Part shown: in pieces, positions 25,029-33,840 of the stretch
How the letters are laid out: each line of letters opens with the position of its first letter
How positions within the stretch are numbered: the stretch's first letter is position 1
NCBI GenBank assembly: GCA_016931415.1
Contig: JAFGEW010000036.1
Coordinates: 1 to 36,291, forward strand
DNA length: 36,291 bases
Source: Verrucomicrobiota bacterium
GTDB taxonomy: Bacteria; Auribacterota; JABMQX01; JAFGEW01
Direction of reading: 5' to 3'
Translations under genes and position numbers: made by a program
The notes under the pieces: generated by a model
The model's database searches: none
What the model was told of the DNA's origin: nothing
What the model saw: only the letters and a program-made list of their open reading frames with translations

Positions 25029-27899
25029 TCAGTCATCTTCCTCGGCCGAGCCCTCGTCGCGGATCAGCTCGACTTCGATGCAGATCGACTCGCTCTTGCG
25101 CACGCCGTCGACGACCTGGAACACGATGTCATAGTCGCGCAGCCTTCTGGGGTCGCTCGGTGCCGCGCCCTCGTAGATCGCCTTCTCGCAGAAACGGTCC
25201 TCGTCCTTGACCGGCCCGTCGGCATGCCAACGGAACAGAAGCGGCTGGCCCTCGGGATCGTAGCTCGCCGAGCCGTCCAACCGAATCATCTCACCCGGCC
25301 TGACGCGGATCCTTCGAGGCCCATCGAGCTTGGCCACCGGAGCCAGGTTCTGCTCGCGGATCGCCTCCGGCACCGGCTTGCGCACCAGGGGCGTCGGCTC
25401 AGAGTGCGGCTTGAGGCTCGTGCGGATCGGGTAGACGCCGCGGTCCTTGCCGCCCTCGAAAAACGCCACGTTCATCATCGAGATCGTTAACCAGTGGAAC
25501 TCGGTCTGGTCACCGCTGACGATCTTGAGCAGCAACATCGAGTCGGTGCCCCAGCTCCCGGGCGTCGCCGCGATGTCCCCGGTAGCAGTGCCGAACGGGT
25601 TCCATACCTCGACCGAACCATCCACCTCATCGGTTTCCGGATCGTCCCAGTTCGGGTCCGTCTTCTTGGGGAAGACGAAGCACCCCCGCTTATCGGTGTG
25701 TCCCTTGAACTTGGGCCGGTCGGCAATAAGCCGCGCATCGGCCTGTCGGGTGTCGACATTCGTCACCTGGTAGCAGTACACAGCGGCACCGACGAGGGGC
25801 TCATCATTCAGGTCGAGCACGTACAGCTCGTGCCGACTCGCCGCAATCAGACGACCGTGAATACCCCAGAACGCCACACCACGCTGACCGAGGTAGTACT
25901 GTATCTGGCCCGCGTTCGCCGGATGCAGCCACAGATGAACCATGTCCATGAGGCTGCTGTAGCCCGTGCCGCACGCGACACCCAGCTCGGGCGAGAACAG
26001 AATGCTGGTGCCACGGCGCCCAAGCGTCGGCAGGAGTGGTCCGCCCGCATAGGGCGTGCCGTCCCCGTCGGCAATCAGGATGAGGTTCGAGCTGCACGCA
26101 TACCCGTACAGGTCAGGCAGCGAGAGCATCGTGTGTCCCAACTCGTGGACGACGGGCGACCAGATCGCGTCAAGGTGGCTGCCATCGTCTTCGCCGATCG
26201 GGAAGCCGCCGTCCTGGTACTCGAGATGCCACTCGTACGGGCGGTTGGGCCCCGTACCGGGGATGAAGTCGATGAACTCATCGACGCGGATGTCCGTCTC
26301 TACCCCGACCGGGCTCGTGGTCGAATAGACGGCCCGACGCAGCATGATGCGCAACTGGTCGCTCTGGGTCCGCATCCAGTCGAAGAGACTAAAAGAACCA
26401 ACAAGGTTGATGCGCTTCTCTGCATAGAAGCGCTTGTAGACATCGTCCACATAGCCCCAGATCACTTGACGGCCCGTGTTGATCTCAACAAGCTGGTTGT
26501 TCGCCTCGCAGATCTCGGCGACACCATCTTCGGGGTCAACAGTAACCCGGACCCAGACGGGCTCCTCGGGCCACGTCCACTCGAACTCGACGGTCGTCTC
26601 GGTGAACGGTTCGAGTGCCATGTCGATCATCACCTGTCTACTCAGGACCGGCCGTTCGTCAGCATCGAGGGCAAAGTTACGGTTCGAATCCGGGATTAGC
26701 TCAAACGTGACGGGCACACCGGCCGGCGTCGGCTCAAAGCCATAGTTGGCAATGTGTGCCACCGACTTCACCACGTCGCCCGGCACGGGATAGCCCTTGA
26801 TCGAATACTTGTGGTAACGCGGGAGGCGTTCGACGACATAGAGATCGAAGTCCGGCTGCTCGAGAGCAATCACCTCGAACGTCTCGCTCGCTCGAAGACC
26901 GCGGAACTCGGCCGTGACCGTGCAGCGCCCAAGGGCATGGCCGAAGACTCTGCCCTGCGCATTGACCGTAGCGACCGCTTCGTCAGACGTCGACCACGCA
27001 ATAAGCGGCTTCGCGTCGAATGTCGCCCAGTTGCCGTAGCCGTGATCGTCCACGTACTCGGTGATCCGCTCCCACCGCCCGTTGAGCTGGGCCTGAACGC
27101 CGTACTGCTTGTGGTAACCGTTGACGACGCGCCGGTCGGACGGCACGCCGTGCGGCTCCGGATCAATGGCGATCTGCGTATATGGCGCCGTGCGGAAGTA
27201 GTCACGGTAGACAACCTCGAGCGGCCGGCGCTCCGTCGGGGTTTCCGGACCGTAACGCATGACCAGCTCATCCATGGCGGCTTGCGCCGTCTCGTCGCCG
27301 ATCCAGAGCCTCGCATCGCTCATTGCGTCGGGATCGAGGAACGCATTCCCCGAAGCGATCGGCCCGTCAACGGCCTCCTTGTCAATCCACAACGGCACCC
27401 CTGCTGGAATGCCCCGCCCGTTCGAGAACCAGGCGATGGCGACGTGATGCCACTCGCCGGCTTTCCAGTGCGACACGTCGGCGCGCGCGACGGTCGACTT
27501 CGCTGGCGAGGCCATCACATAGCGCAACGTATTCTTGGCCGATTTCTCCAGGAGCAACCCGTTCCTCTCTGGATCGCCGATGTGCAGCAGCCGGTGCGTC
27601 TTGCCGTCGTTGCCGTTCCAGTCAGGGCGAATCCAGAAGCTGATATAACCCTGCTCCTGGAACAGCACGGGGTGCTCTACCGGCACCCCCTTGGTCAACT
27701 GCACGGCCGCGCCCCAGCCGCCCTTGGCCGCCGGCAACACCGGATCGGGCGCCGCAACCTTCACGCTCTCGTCAATGGCCGCGTCAATGGCCGCGTCGGT
27801 GAACCACGCGACCGCCGCCCGCGGCGGTTCCAGCGCGCTGCCGGTGCTGCAGACGAACACGGCGACCGCGCACAAGCCACATGCGATGCGAAGCATCAT
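25029..27899 (-). CDS. Array paralog 1: secreted LamG-Big2-CARDB zincin-like protein
   Basis: A 956-residue exported protein with a signal peptide (about 1-23, ACGLCAVAVFVCSTGSA). A LamG/concanavalin-like domain spans about 80-215 (GYISFWIRPDW, WKAGEWHHVAIAW, DARLWIGDE). A Big2-like Ig domain lies at about 285-345 (IAWSTSDEAVATVNAQGRV), and a CARDB-like domain at about 352-475 (VVKSVAHIANYG, EICEANNQLVEIN). A zincin segment follows, with HELGHTMLSLPDLYG at 585-599 and a conserved SLMDMVHLWLHP further on. A PKD-like C-terminal domain spans about 860-950 (IRLDGSASYDPEGQPLLFRW). HExxH followed by PDLY resembles M6 (immune inhibitor A) metallopeptidases, so secreted proteolysis is plausible but unproven. 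GAGGAGGAG lies five bases before the ATG at 27899; a TTG further upstream is less likely. It is the most divergent copy and the last in transcription order. Confidence 0.85.
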   Translation of the reverse strand: MMLRIACGLCAVAVFVCSTGSALEPPRAAVAWFTDAAIDAAIDESVKVAAPDPVLPAAKGGWGAAVQLTKGVPVEHPVLFQEQGYISFWIRPDWNGNDGKTHRLLHIGDPERNGLLLEKSAKNTLRYVMASPAKSTVARADVSHWKAGEWHHVAIAWFSNGRGIPAGVPLWIDKEAVDGPIASGNAFLDPDAMSDARLWIGDETAQAAMDELVMRYGPETPTERRPLEVVYRDYFRTAPYTQIAIDPEPHGVPSDRRVVNGYHKQYGVQAQLNGRWERITEYVDDHGYGNWATFDAKPLIAWSTSDEAVATVNAQGRVFGHALGRCTVTAEFRGLRASETFEVIALEQPDFDLYVVERLPRYHKYSIKGYPVPGDVVKSVAHIANYGFEPTPAGVPVTFELIPDSNRNFALDADERPVLSRQVMIDMALEPFTETTVEFEWTWPEEPVWVRVTVDPEDGVAEICEANNQLVEINTGRQVIWGYVDDVYKRFYAEKRINLVGSFSLFDWMRTQSDQLRIMLRRAVYSTTSPVGVETDIRVDEFIDFIPGTGPNRPYEWHLEYQDGGFPIGEDDGSHLDAIWSPVVHELGHTMLSLPDLYGYACSSNLILIADGDGTPYAGGPLLPTLGRRGTSILFSPELGVACGTGYSSLMDMVHLWLHPANAGQIQYYLGQRGVAFWGIHGRLIAASRHELYVLDLNDEPLVGAAVYCYQVTNVDTRQADARLIADRPKFKGHTDKRGCFVFPKKTDPNWDDPETDEVDGSVEVWNPFGTATGDIAATPGSWGTDSMLLLKIVSGDQTEFHWLTISMMNVAFFEGGKDRGVYPIRTSLKPHSEPTPLVRKPVPEAIREQNLAPVAKLDGPRRIRVRPGEMIRLDGSASYDPEGQPLLFRWHADGPVKDEDRFCEKAIYEGAAPSDPRRLRDYDIVFQVVDGVRKSESICIEVELIRDEGSAEEDD

Positions 27900-28003
27900 G
27901 TCTCTCCTCCTCAAGGAAGCTGTGTTCGCGTTCTGTCTCTCCCGACGGCGAGACCACTCTTCCGGTTGCAGAAGGCGGGCACTCCGTCCGTATCGGCGGC
28001 CGC

Positions 28004-30862
28004 TTACTCGGCGTCCTCCGCCTCGGACGCCTTGGCACCATCGCCGACGACGTGCAGCGTGATCCAGATCGGTTCGGACTCCCGGATCCCGTCGATGACG
28101 TAGAAGGCGATCTCAAAGTCGCCCTCCTCCTCGAGCGGCGCCCGGCAATCGAAAACGGGCTTGCTGCCGAAGCGCTCCTCGCGATCGAATTCATCCGGCG
28201 CCTGCCAGCGGTACGCGAGCGGCTGGCCTTCCGGGTCGAAGCTGGCCGACCCATCGATGCGGACCGACTCGCCCATCTTGGCCGTCAGTTCGAGTTCCCC
28301 GTCCGGCTCGCTGGGCTGAATGTCGACCTTGGCAACCGGCCTCAAGTTCTTCTCGCGGACCGCGTCAGGCACGGGGTGCCGGATAATGGGCGTCTCGCCG
28401 TCAAACGGTGTGAGACTGGTGCGGATCGTGTAGATGCCCCAGTTCTTGTGGCCGCTGAGGAACGCCTCGTTCATCATCGTCAGCGTCAGCCAGTGGAACT
28501 CGGTCTGGTCGCCGCTGGCAATCCGAAGCAGCATCATGCCGTCGGCGTCAAAACAGGTCGGCGTGGCTATGATCGGACCGTCCGGCATGGCAAACGGGTT
28601 CCACAACTCCACCGATCCTTCCACCTCGTCGGTGTCGGGTGAGTCCCAGTCCCTGTCCGTCTCCCCCGGAAACACGTAGCGGCCTTCCTCATTCGTATGG
28701 CCGACGTATTTGGCGCGGTCAGCGAAGAACTTCGCCGCGCCGTCCTGGATGTGCGCTTGTTTCGCCTGATAGGCGTACACGGCGGCGCCGGCGAGCGGTT
28801 CGTCGTTGGCGTCGAGTACGAGCAGCTCATTCCGACTCGTCGGGATCAGCAGCCCGTGCACGCCCCAGAACTTGTCGCCGCGGCAACCACGGAAATACTG
28901 CACCTGGCCCGCAAACGCCGGATGCATCACCATGCGGCAGTTGTTCATCAAATAGCCATAGGAGGCGCCGCACTCGACGCCCTCGGCAGGCGATACGATC
29001 GTCGTCCGGCTGCGGTTCAGCTCGGGCACCAGCGGCCCGCCCGCATACAGCTTCCCGTTCGCGTCGGTCACGAGCACGCCGCGCGCATGCACGGGATGGC
29101 CGTACAAGTCGGGCAGCGCGAGCATCGTGTGCCCAAGCTCATGCACGGTGCCCGCCATGATCCAGTCGAGATCCTCGTCGCTGTCGAGGCAGATCGGGTA
29201 ACCGCCCTCATGGTACTTGCTGTGCTGGTCATACAGCCGGCCTTCGGGACACGGCGTATCGAAGCACATCACCTCGCCAATTCGGGTATCATCAAGCACG
29301 CCAACGGGGCTCGTCGTCGGATAGACCGACTCGCGCAGGATGAGCCGCAGGCGGTCGCTCTGCGCACGCAGCCAATCGTAGTAGCAGAACGAACCGGTCA
29401 GGTTCATGCGCTTCCGATTGTAGACGTTCGCCGGTTCGGTATCGTTGTAAGCCCAGATCATCGACCGGGCCGTGTTGAGCTCCACGAGCCGGTTGTTCGC
29501 CTCGCTGATCTCGTCGACCCCGTTGCCTGGATCGACCGTCACCCGCACCCACACCGGCGTGTCCGGCCACGTCCACTCGAACTCGACCGCCGTCTCTTCG
29601 AGCGGCTCAAGGGCCACGCGTGTCGTGGCACGCTTCGTAGGGATCGCTCGTTCGTCCGCGTCGAGCCGGTAGTTGCCGTTCGCGTCGGGGATCAGCTCGA
29701 ACGTCACCGCCACGCCCGACGGCGCGGGCATGAATCCGAAGTTGGCGATGCGCGCGACCGACTTGACGGTCTCCCCCGGCGCGTGATGGTTTTTCACCGC
29801 CATCTCGAGGTACCGCGGCAGCAGCTCGACAACGTAGAGAACAAGGTCCGGCTGCTCCATCGGGATGACGCTCACGTCGTAGCTCGCTTTCAGACCGTGA
29901 AACTCCGCCGTGAGCGTACAGCGCCCAACTTTGTGGCCCGAGACACGCCCCTCTTCGTCGACGGTGGCAATCGTCTTGTCGGACGTGGACCAAGTGGTGA
30001 ACGACTTCGCGTCGTAATGCGTCCAGTTCCAGTATGCGCCGCCAACGTACTCGATCATCCGTTCCCAACGCCCGTTGAGCTTGCCTCTAAGACCAAAAGG
30101 TTTCGAGTACCCGTTGACGACACGCCGGTCGGCCGGCACAGCGTGCGGCTCGGCATCGATTTCGATAGCCGTGAACGGCCCTGTGCGGAAGTAATCGCGG
30201 TACACAAGGTCCACGGACGGACGCTCCTTCGCGCGCATGACCAGCTCGTCCATCGCCGCCTGCGACGTCTCGTCGCCGATCCAGAGCCGCGCATCGTCCA
30301 TCGCCGCCGGATCGAGGAACGCGTTCCCTGAGGCGATCGGCCCATCCACGGCAACCTTGTCGATCCACAGCGGCAAGCCGACAGGTATCCCGACGTGATT
30401 CGTGAACCAGCCAACGACCACATGGTGCCACTCGCCCGCCTTCCAGTGCGACACATCGGCGCGCGCGACGGTCACCTTTTCGGGCGACGCCATGACGTAG
30501 CGCAGCATGTTCTTCGCCGACTTCTCGATGAACAGCCCGTTCTTCTCCGGGTCGCCGATGCGCAGCAGGCGATGGACCTTGCCGTCGTTGCCGTCCCAGT
30601 CAGGCCGAATCCAGAAGCTGATGTAGCCCTGCTTCTGTGCCAGCACGGGATCCTCGACCGGCACCGCCTTGGTCAACTGCACCGCCGTGCCCCAACCACC
30701 CTTGGCCCCCGGCAATGCCGCCTCGGGCGCCGGGATCTTGACGCTCTCCTCTACAGCCGCGTCAGTGAACCACGCCACCGCCGTCTGTGGCGCCTCCAGC
30801 GCGCTGCTCGTACCGCACAACAGCACCGCAGCCGCGCACAATGCGCATACAATCCGCAACAT
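28004..30862 (-). CDS. Array paralog 2: secreted LamG-Big2-CARDB zincin-like protein
   Basis: A 952-residue paralog with the same domain order as its neighbours. The signal peptide is CALCAAAVLLCGTSSA. The LamG-like part contains GLFIEKSAKNMLRYVMASPE, the Big2-like part TTWSTSDKTIATVDEEGRV, and the CARDB-like part ends EISEANNRLVELN. The zincin motif is HELGHTMLALPDLYG (from residue 574; HELGH at 29129-29143). The later conserved segment reads YLMNNCRMVMHP, where copy 1 has SLMDMVHLWLHP, so any metal ligand in that stretch may differ. The PKD-like end has IDGSASFDPEGQPLAYRW. Its ribosome site is ordinary (AGAGG about nine bases upstream). The spacer to copy 1 is 104 bp. Confidence 0.85.
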   Translation of the reverse strand: MLRIVCALCAAAVLLCGTSSALEAPQTAVAWFTDAAVEESVKIPAPEAALPGAKGGWGTAVQLTKAVPVEDPVLAQKQGYISFWIRPDWDGNDGKVHRLLRIGDPEKNGLFIEKSAKNMLRYVMASPEKVTVARADVSHWKAGEWHHVVVGWFTNHVGIPVGLPLWIDKVAVDGPIASGNAFLDPAAMDDARLWIGDETSQAAMDELVMRAKERPSVDLVYRDYFRTGPFTAIEIDAEPHAVPADRRVVNGYSKPFGLRGKLNGRWERMIEYVGGAYWNWTHYDAKSFTTWSTSDKTIATVDEEGRVSGHKVGRCTLTAEFHGLKASYDVSVIPMEQPDLVLYVVELLPRYLEMAVKNHHAPGETVKSVARIANFGFMPAPSGVAVTFELIPDANGNYRLDADERAIPTKRATTRVALEPLEETAVEFEWTWPDTPVWVRVTVDPGNGVDEISEANNRLVELNTARSMIWAYNDTEPANVYNRKRMNLTGSFCYYDWLRAQSDRLRLILRESVYPTTSPVGVLDDTRIGEVMCFDTPCPEGRLYDQHSKYHEGGYPICLDSDEDLDWIMAGTVHELGHTMLALPDLYGHPVHARGVLVTDANGKLYAGGPLVPELNRSRTTIVSPAEGVECGASYGYLMNNCRMVMHPAFAGQVQYFRGCRGDKFWGVHGLLIPTSRNELLVLDANDEPLAGAAVYAYQAKQAHIQDGAAKFFADRAKYVGHTNEEGRYVFPGETDRDWDSPDTDEVEGSVELWNPFAMPDGPIIATPTCFDADGMMLLRIASGDQTEFHWLTLTMMNEAFLSGHKNWGIYTIRTSLTPFDGETPIIRHPVPDAVREKNLRPVAKVDIQPSEPDGELELTAKMGESVRIDGSASFDPEGQPLAYRWQAPDEFDREERFGSKPVFDCRAPLEEEGDFEIAFYVIDGIRESEPIWITLHVVGDGAKASEAEDAE

Positions 30863-30912
30863 GCCTTTATGCCTCTTCAGAGAAATTCCGTCTTGCCTTC
30901 CAGGGCAACCGT

Positions 30913-33789
30913 CTATTCGACGTCCGCCGATTCGACCGCATCGCTGTCATCGGCCACCACGTGGAGCTTGACCCGGATCGTGTCGGACACCCGGACGCCG
31001 TCGATAACGTAGAACAGGATCATGAAGTCACCCGTCTCCTCGGTTGGCGCGTGGCCCTCGTAGACGGGTTTATCGGAGAAACCGCCCTCCGGCCCGAACG
31101 GCCCCTGAGCATGCCACCGGTAGACGAGCGGCTGCCCCTCCGGATCGAAGCTGGCCGAGCCATCAATACGAATCCGGTCGCCAGCCTTGACGGTCAGCTC
31201 GGGTTGCGCGTCGGCCTCGGCGGGTTCGATGTCGATCTTGGCCGCCGGCTTGAGGTTCGTCGTGCGGATCGTCTCCGGCACCTCGCGCCGTACGAGCGGT
31301 GTCTCGCCTTCGGTGGACGTGAGGCTCGTGCGGATCGTGTAGACGCCCCAGTTCTTGGCGCCCTTGAAGAACTCCTCGTTCATCATGGTCAGCGTCAGCC
31401 AGTGGAATTCGGTCTGGCCGCCGCTGACGATCCTGAGCAGCATCATGCCCTCGGCGCCAAAGCAGTTGGGCGTGAACGCCGTGTCTTTGGTCTTCAGTCC
31501 GAACGGATTCCACGCGTCGATAGCGCCGTCGGCCTCGTCCGTCTCCGGCGAGTCCCAATTCTCGTCGGTCTGGCCGGGGAATTCATAACGCCCCCCGGCA
31601 TTGGTGTGTCCCATGTACTTGGGCCGGTCGGCGAAGAACTTCGCCGAGCTGTCCTCAGCGTCGACGTTCGTCGTGTGGTAGCAGTATACGGCGGCACCGG
31701 TGAGTGGCTCGTCGTTGGCGTCGAGCACAAGCAGCTCGTGGCGGCTCGTCGGGATGAGCAGCCCATGGATGCCCCAGAAGCGCGGACCGCGTATGCCGCG
31801 GTAGTGCTGGACCTGCCCGGCGTGCGCCGGGTGCAGCCACATGTGGCAGTATACCATCAGAGGCGAGTAGCCGGTGTAGCACTCGACCTGTGCCTCGCCC
31901 GGCGACCCCATGATGCCGCCCCATTTCGTGACCTCGGGCAGCAGCGGACCGCCGGCATAACGCTCGCCGTTCTCGTCGGTGACGAACACGTTGCGCGCCA
32001 GACAAGGATGACCGTACAGGTCGGGCAGTGAGAGCATCGTATGCCCCAGCTCGTGCACGAGGCCTGAGCAGATGACCTGCAGGAAGTGGTCGGAGTTCTT
32101 GTCGCCGAGGGGGAAACCGCCGTCGTGATACTCGCGGTGCACGTCGAAGGGGCCGCCCTCCGAGTGGTCCGGGTCGTACGCAAGGAACTCGTCGACGCGG
32201 ATGTCGTCGAGCACACCCACCGGGCTCGTGGTCGGGTAGACAGCCTCGCGCAACATGAGTCGCACGCGCTCGCTCTGGGTGCGCATCCAGTCGTAGTAGC
32301 TGAACGAGCCCGTCAGGTTGATGTGCCGCTCGGCATGGTCATGCTTGAGCACGTCGGCAACGTAGCCCCAGATGACCGGCTTGGCGGCGTTGAGCTCGAC
32401 GATCTGGTTGTTCGCCTCGCAGATCTCGCCGACGCGATTGCGCGCGTCGACCGTTACCCGCACCCAGACGGGTTCTTCGGGCCACGTCCACTCGAACTCG
32501 ACCGTCGTCTCCTCGAGCGGATGGAGCCTGTGTGGAATCGTCGCCTGCTCTCGCAGCACCGCCCGTTCGTTCGCGTCGAGCCGGTAGTTGCCGTTCGTGT
32601 CGGGAATGAGCTCGAACGTAACCGGCACGCGAACCGGCGTCGGCTCGTAACCGAAGTTGGCGATGCGCGCCACCGACTTGACGACGTCGCCCGGCGCCGG
32701 CGCGTTCTTGAGCGCCATCTCCTTGTAGCGCGGCTGGCGCTCGACGACGTAGAGGTCCAGGTCCGGCTGCTCAACGGGGATGACCTGCACGGAGTACGTC
32801 GCCGTGAGACCGTGAAACTGGGCCGTAAGCATGCAGCGACCGCGGGCATGGCCTTTGACGAGGCCGTTCTCGTCGACGGTCGCGATCGTCTCGTCGGACG
32901 TCGACCACGTGATGAACGGCTTTGCGTCGAAGTACGTCCAGTTGCTGTACTCGCCGACGAACTCCGTCATGCGCTCCCACCGGCCGTTGAGCTGGCCCTG
33001 GAGCCCGAACTGCTTGTGGGCGCCGCGCACCACACGCCGGTCGGACGGCACCGCGTGCGGCTCGGCGTCGACGGCGATTCCCGTGTACGGCGCGGTGCGG
33101 AAGTAGTCCCGGTAGACGAGCTCGATCGGCGCCCCCTCCTTCTCGGTCTTTGGCTCGGGGTGCATGACCAGTTCGTCCATCGCCGCTTCCGAGGTCTCGT
33201 CGCCGATCCAGAGCCGCGCGTCATCCATCGTGGCCGGATCGAGGAACGTGTTTCCCGAAGCGATCGGCCCGTCCATGGCCCACTTGTCGATCCACAGCGG
33301 CAAGCCCATCGGGATACCGTCGTGGTTCGTGATCCACGCAATGGCGACGTGGTGCCACTCGCCCGCCTTCCAGCCCGATACGTCGGCACGCGCGACGGTG
33401 ACCTTCCCGGGCGACGCCATGACGTAGCGCAGCATGTTCTTCGCCGACTTCTCGATGAGCAAGCCGTTCTTCTCCGGATCGCCGACGCGCAGCAAGCGAT
33501 GAACCTTGCCGTCGTTGCCGTCCCAGTCAGGCCGGATCCAGAAGCTGATGTAGCCCTGCCTCTGCGTCAGCACGGGATCCTCGACCGGCACCGCCTTGGT
33601 CAACTGCACCGCCGCGCCCCAGCCGCCCTTGGCCGCCGGCAATGCCGGATCGGGCGCCTCGACCTTCACGCTCTCGTCAACAGCCGCGTCAGTGAACCAC
33701 GCCACCGCCACCCGTGGCGGCTCCTCCGCACTGCTTGCGCCGCGGGTCAGCACTACAGCCGCGCACAACACCCATACGATACGCCACAT
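30913..33789 (-). CDS. Array paralog 3: secreted LamG-Big2-CARDB zincin-like protein
   Basis: A 958-residue paralog. The signal peptide is WVLCAAVVLTRGASSA, followed by the array-wide VAWFTDAAVDESVK. The domain order is as in copies 1 and 2. The zincin motif is HELGHTMLSLPDLYG (from residue 579; HELGH at 32041-32055), with YSPLMVYCHMWLHP downstream. From the motif to about 31320 it is nearly identical to copy 4, while its CARDB-like region is closer to copy 1 (EEPVWVRVTVD, EICEANNQIVELN). The PKD-like end has IDGSASFDPEGQPLVYRWHA. GAGGG lies directly before the ATG, with further AG-rich sequence upstream. Only 50 bp separate its stop from copy 2, so the genes are probably co-transcribed. Confidence 0.85.
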   Translation of the reverse strand: MWRIVWVLCAAVVLTRGASSAEEPPRVAVAWFTDAAVDESVKVEAPDPALPAAKGGWGAAVQLTKAVPVEDPVLTQRQGYISFWIRPDWDGNDGKVHRLLRVGDPEKNGLLIEKSAKNMLRYVMASPGKVTVARADVSGWKAGEWHHVAIAWITNHDGIPMGLPLWIDKWAMDGPIASGNTFLDPATMDDARLWIGDETSEAAMDELVMHPEPKTEKEGAPIELVYRDYFRTAPYTGIAVDAEPHAVPSDRRVVRGAHKQFGLQGQLNGRWERMTEFVGEYSNWTYFDAKPFITWSTSDETIATVDENGLVKGHARGRCMLTAQFHGLTATYSVQVIPVEQPDLDLYVVERQPRYKEMALKNAPAPGDVVKSVARIANFGYEPTPVRVPVTFELIPDTNGNYRLDANERAVLREQATIPHRLHPLEETTVEFEWTWPEEPVWVRVTVDARNRVGEICEANNQIVELNAAKPVIWGYVADVLKHDHAERHINLTGSFSYYDWMRTQSERVRLMLREAVYPTTSPVGVLDDIRVDEFLAYDPDHSEGGPFDVHREYHDGGFPLGDKNSDHFLQVICSGLVHELGHTMLSLPDLYGHPCLARNVFVTDENGERYAGGPLLPEVTKWGGIMGSPGEAQVECYTGYSPLMVYCHMWLHPAHAGQVQHYRGIRGPRFWGIHGLLIPTSRHELLVLDANDEPLTGAAVYCYHTTNVDAEDSSAKFFADRPKYMGHTNAGGRYEFPGQTDENWDSPETDEADGAIDAWNPFGLKTKDTAFTPNCFGAEGMMLLRIVSGGQTEFHWLTLTMMNEEFFKGAKNWGVYTIRTSLTSTEGETPLVRREVPETIRTTNLKPAAKIDIEPAEADAQPELTVKAGDRIRIDGSASFDPEGQPLVYRWHAQGPFGPEGGFSDKPVYEGHAPTEETGDFMILFYVIDGVRVSDTIRVKLHVVADDSDAVESADVE

Positions 33790-33840
33790 CCCTCTCAGCC
33801 CTCCTCAGAGCTACTGCGTCTTGGCTTTGCAGGCAGTCGT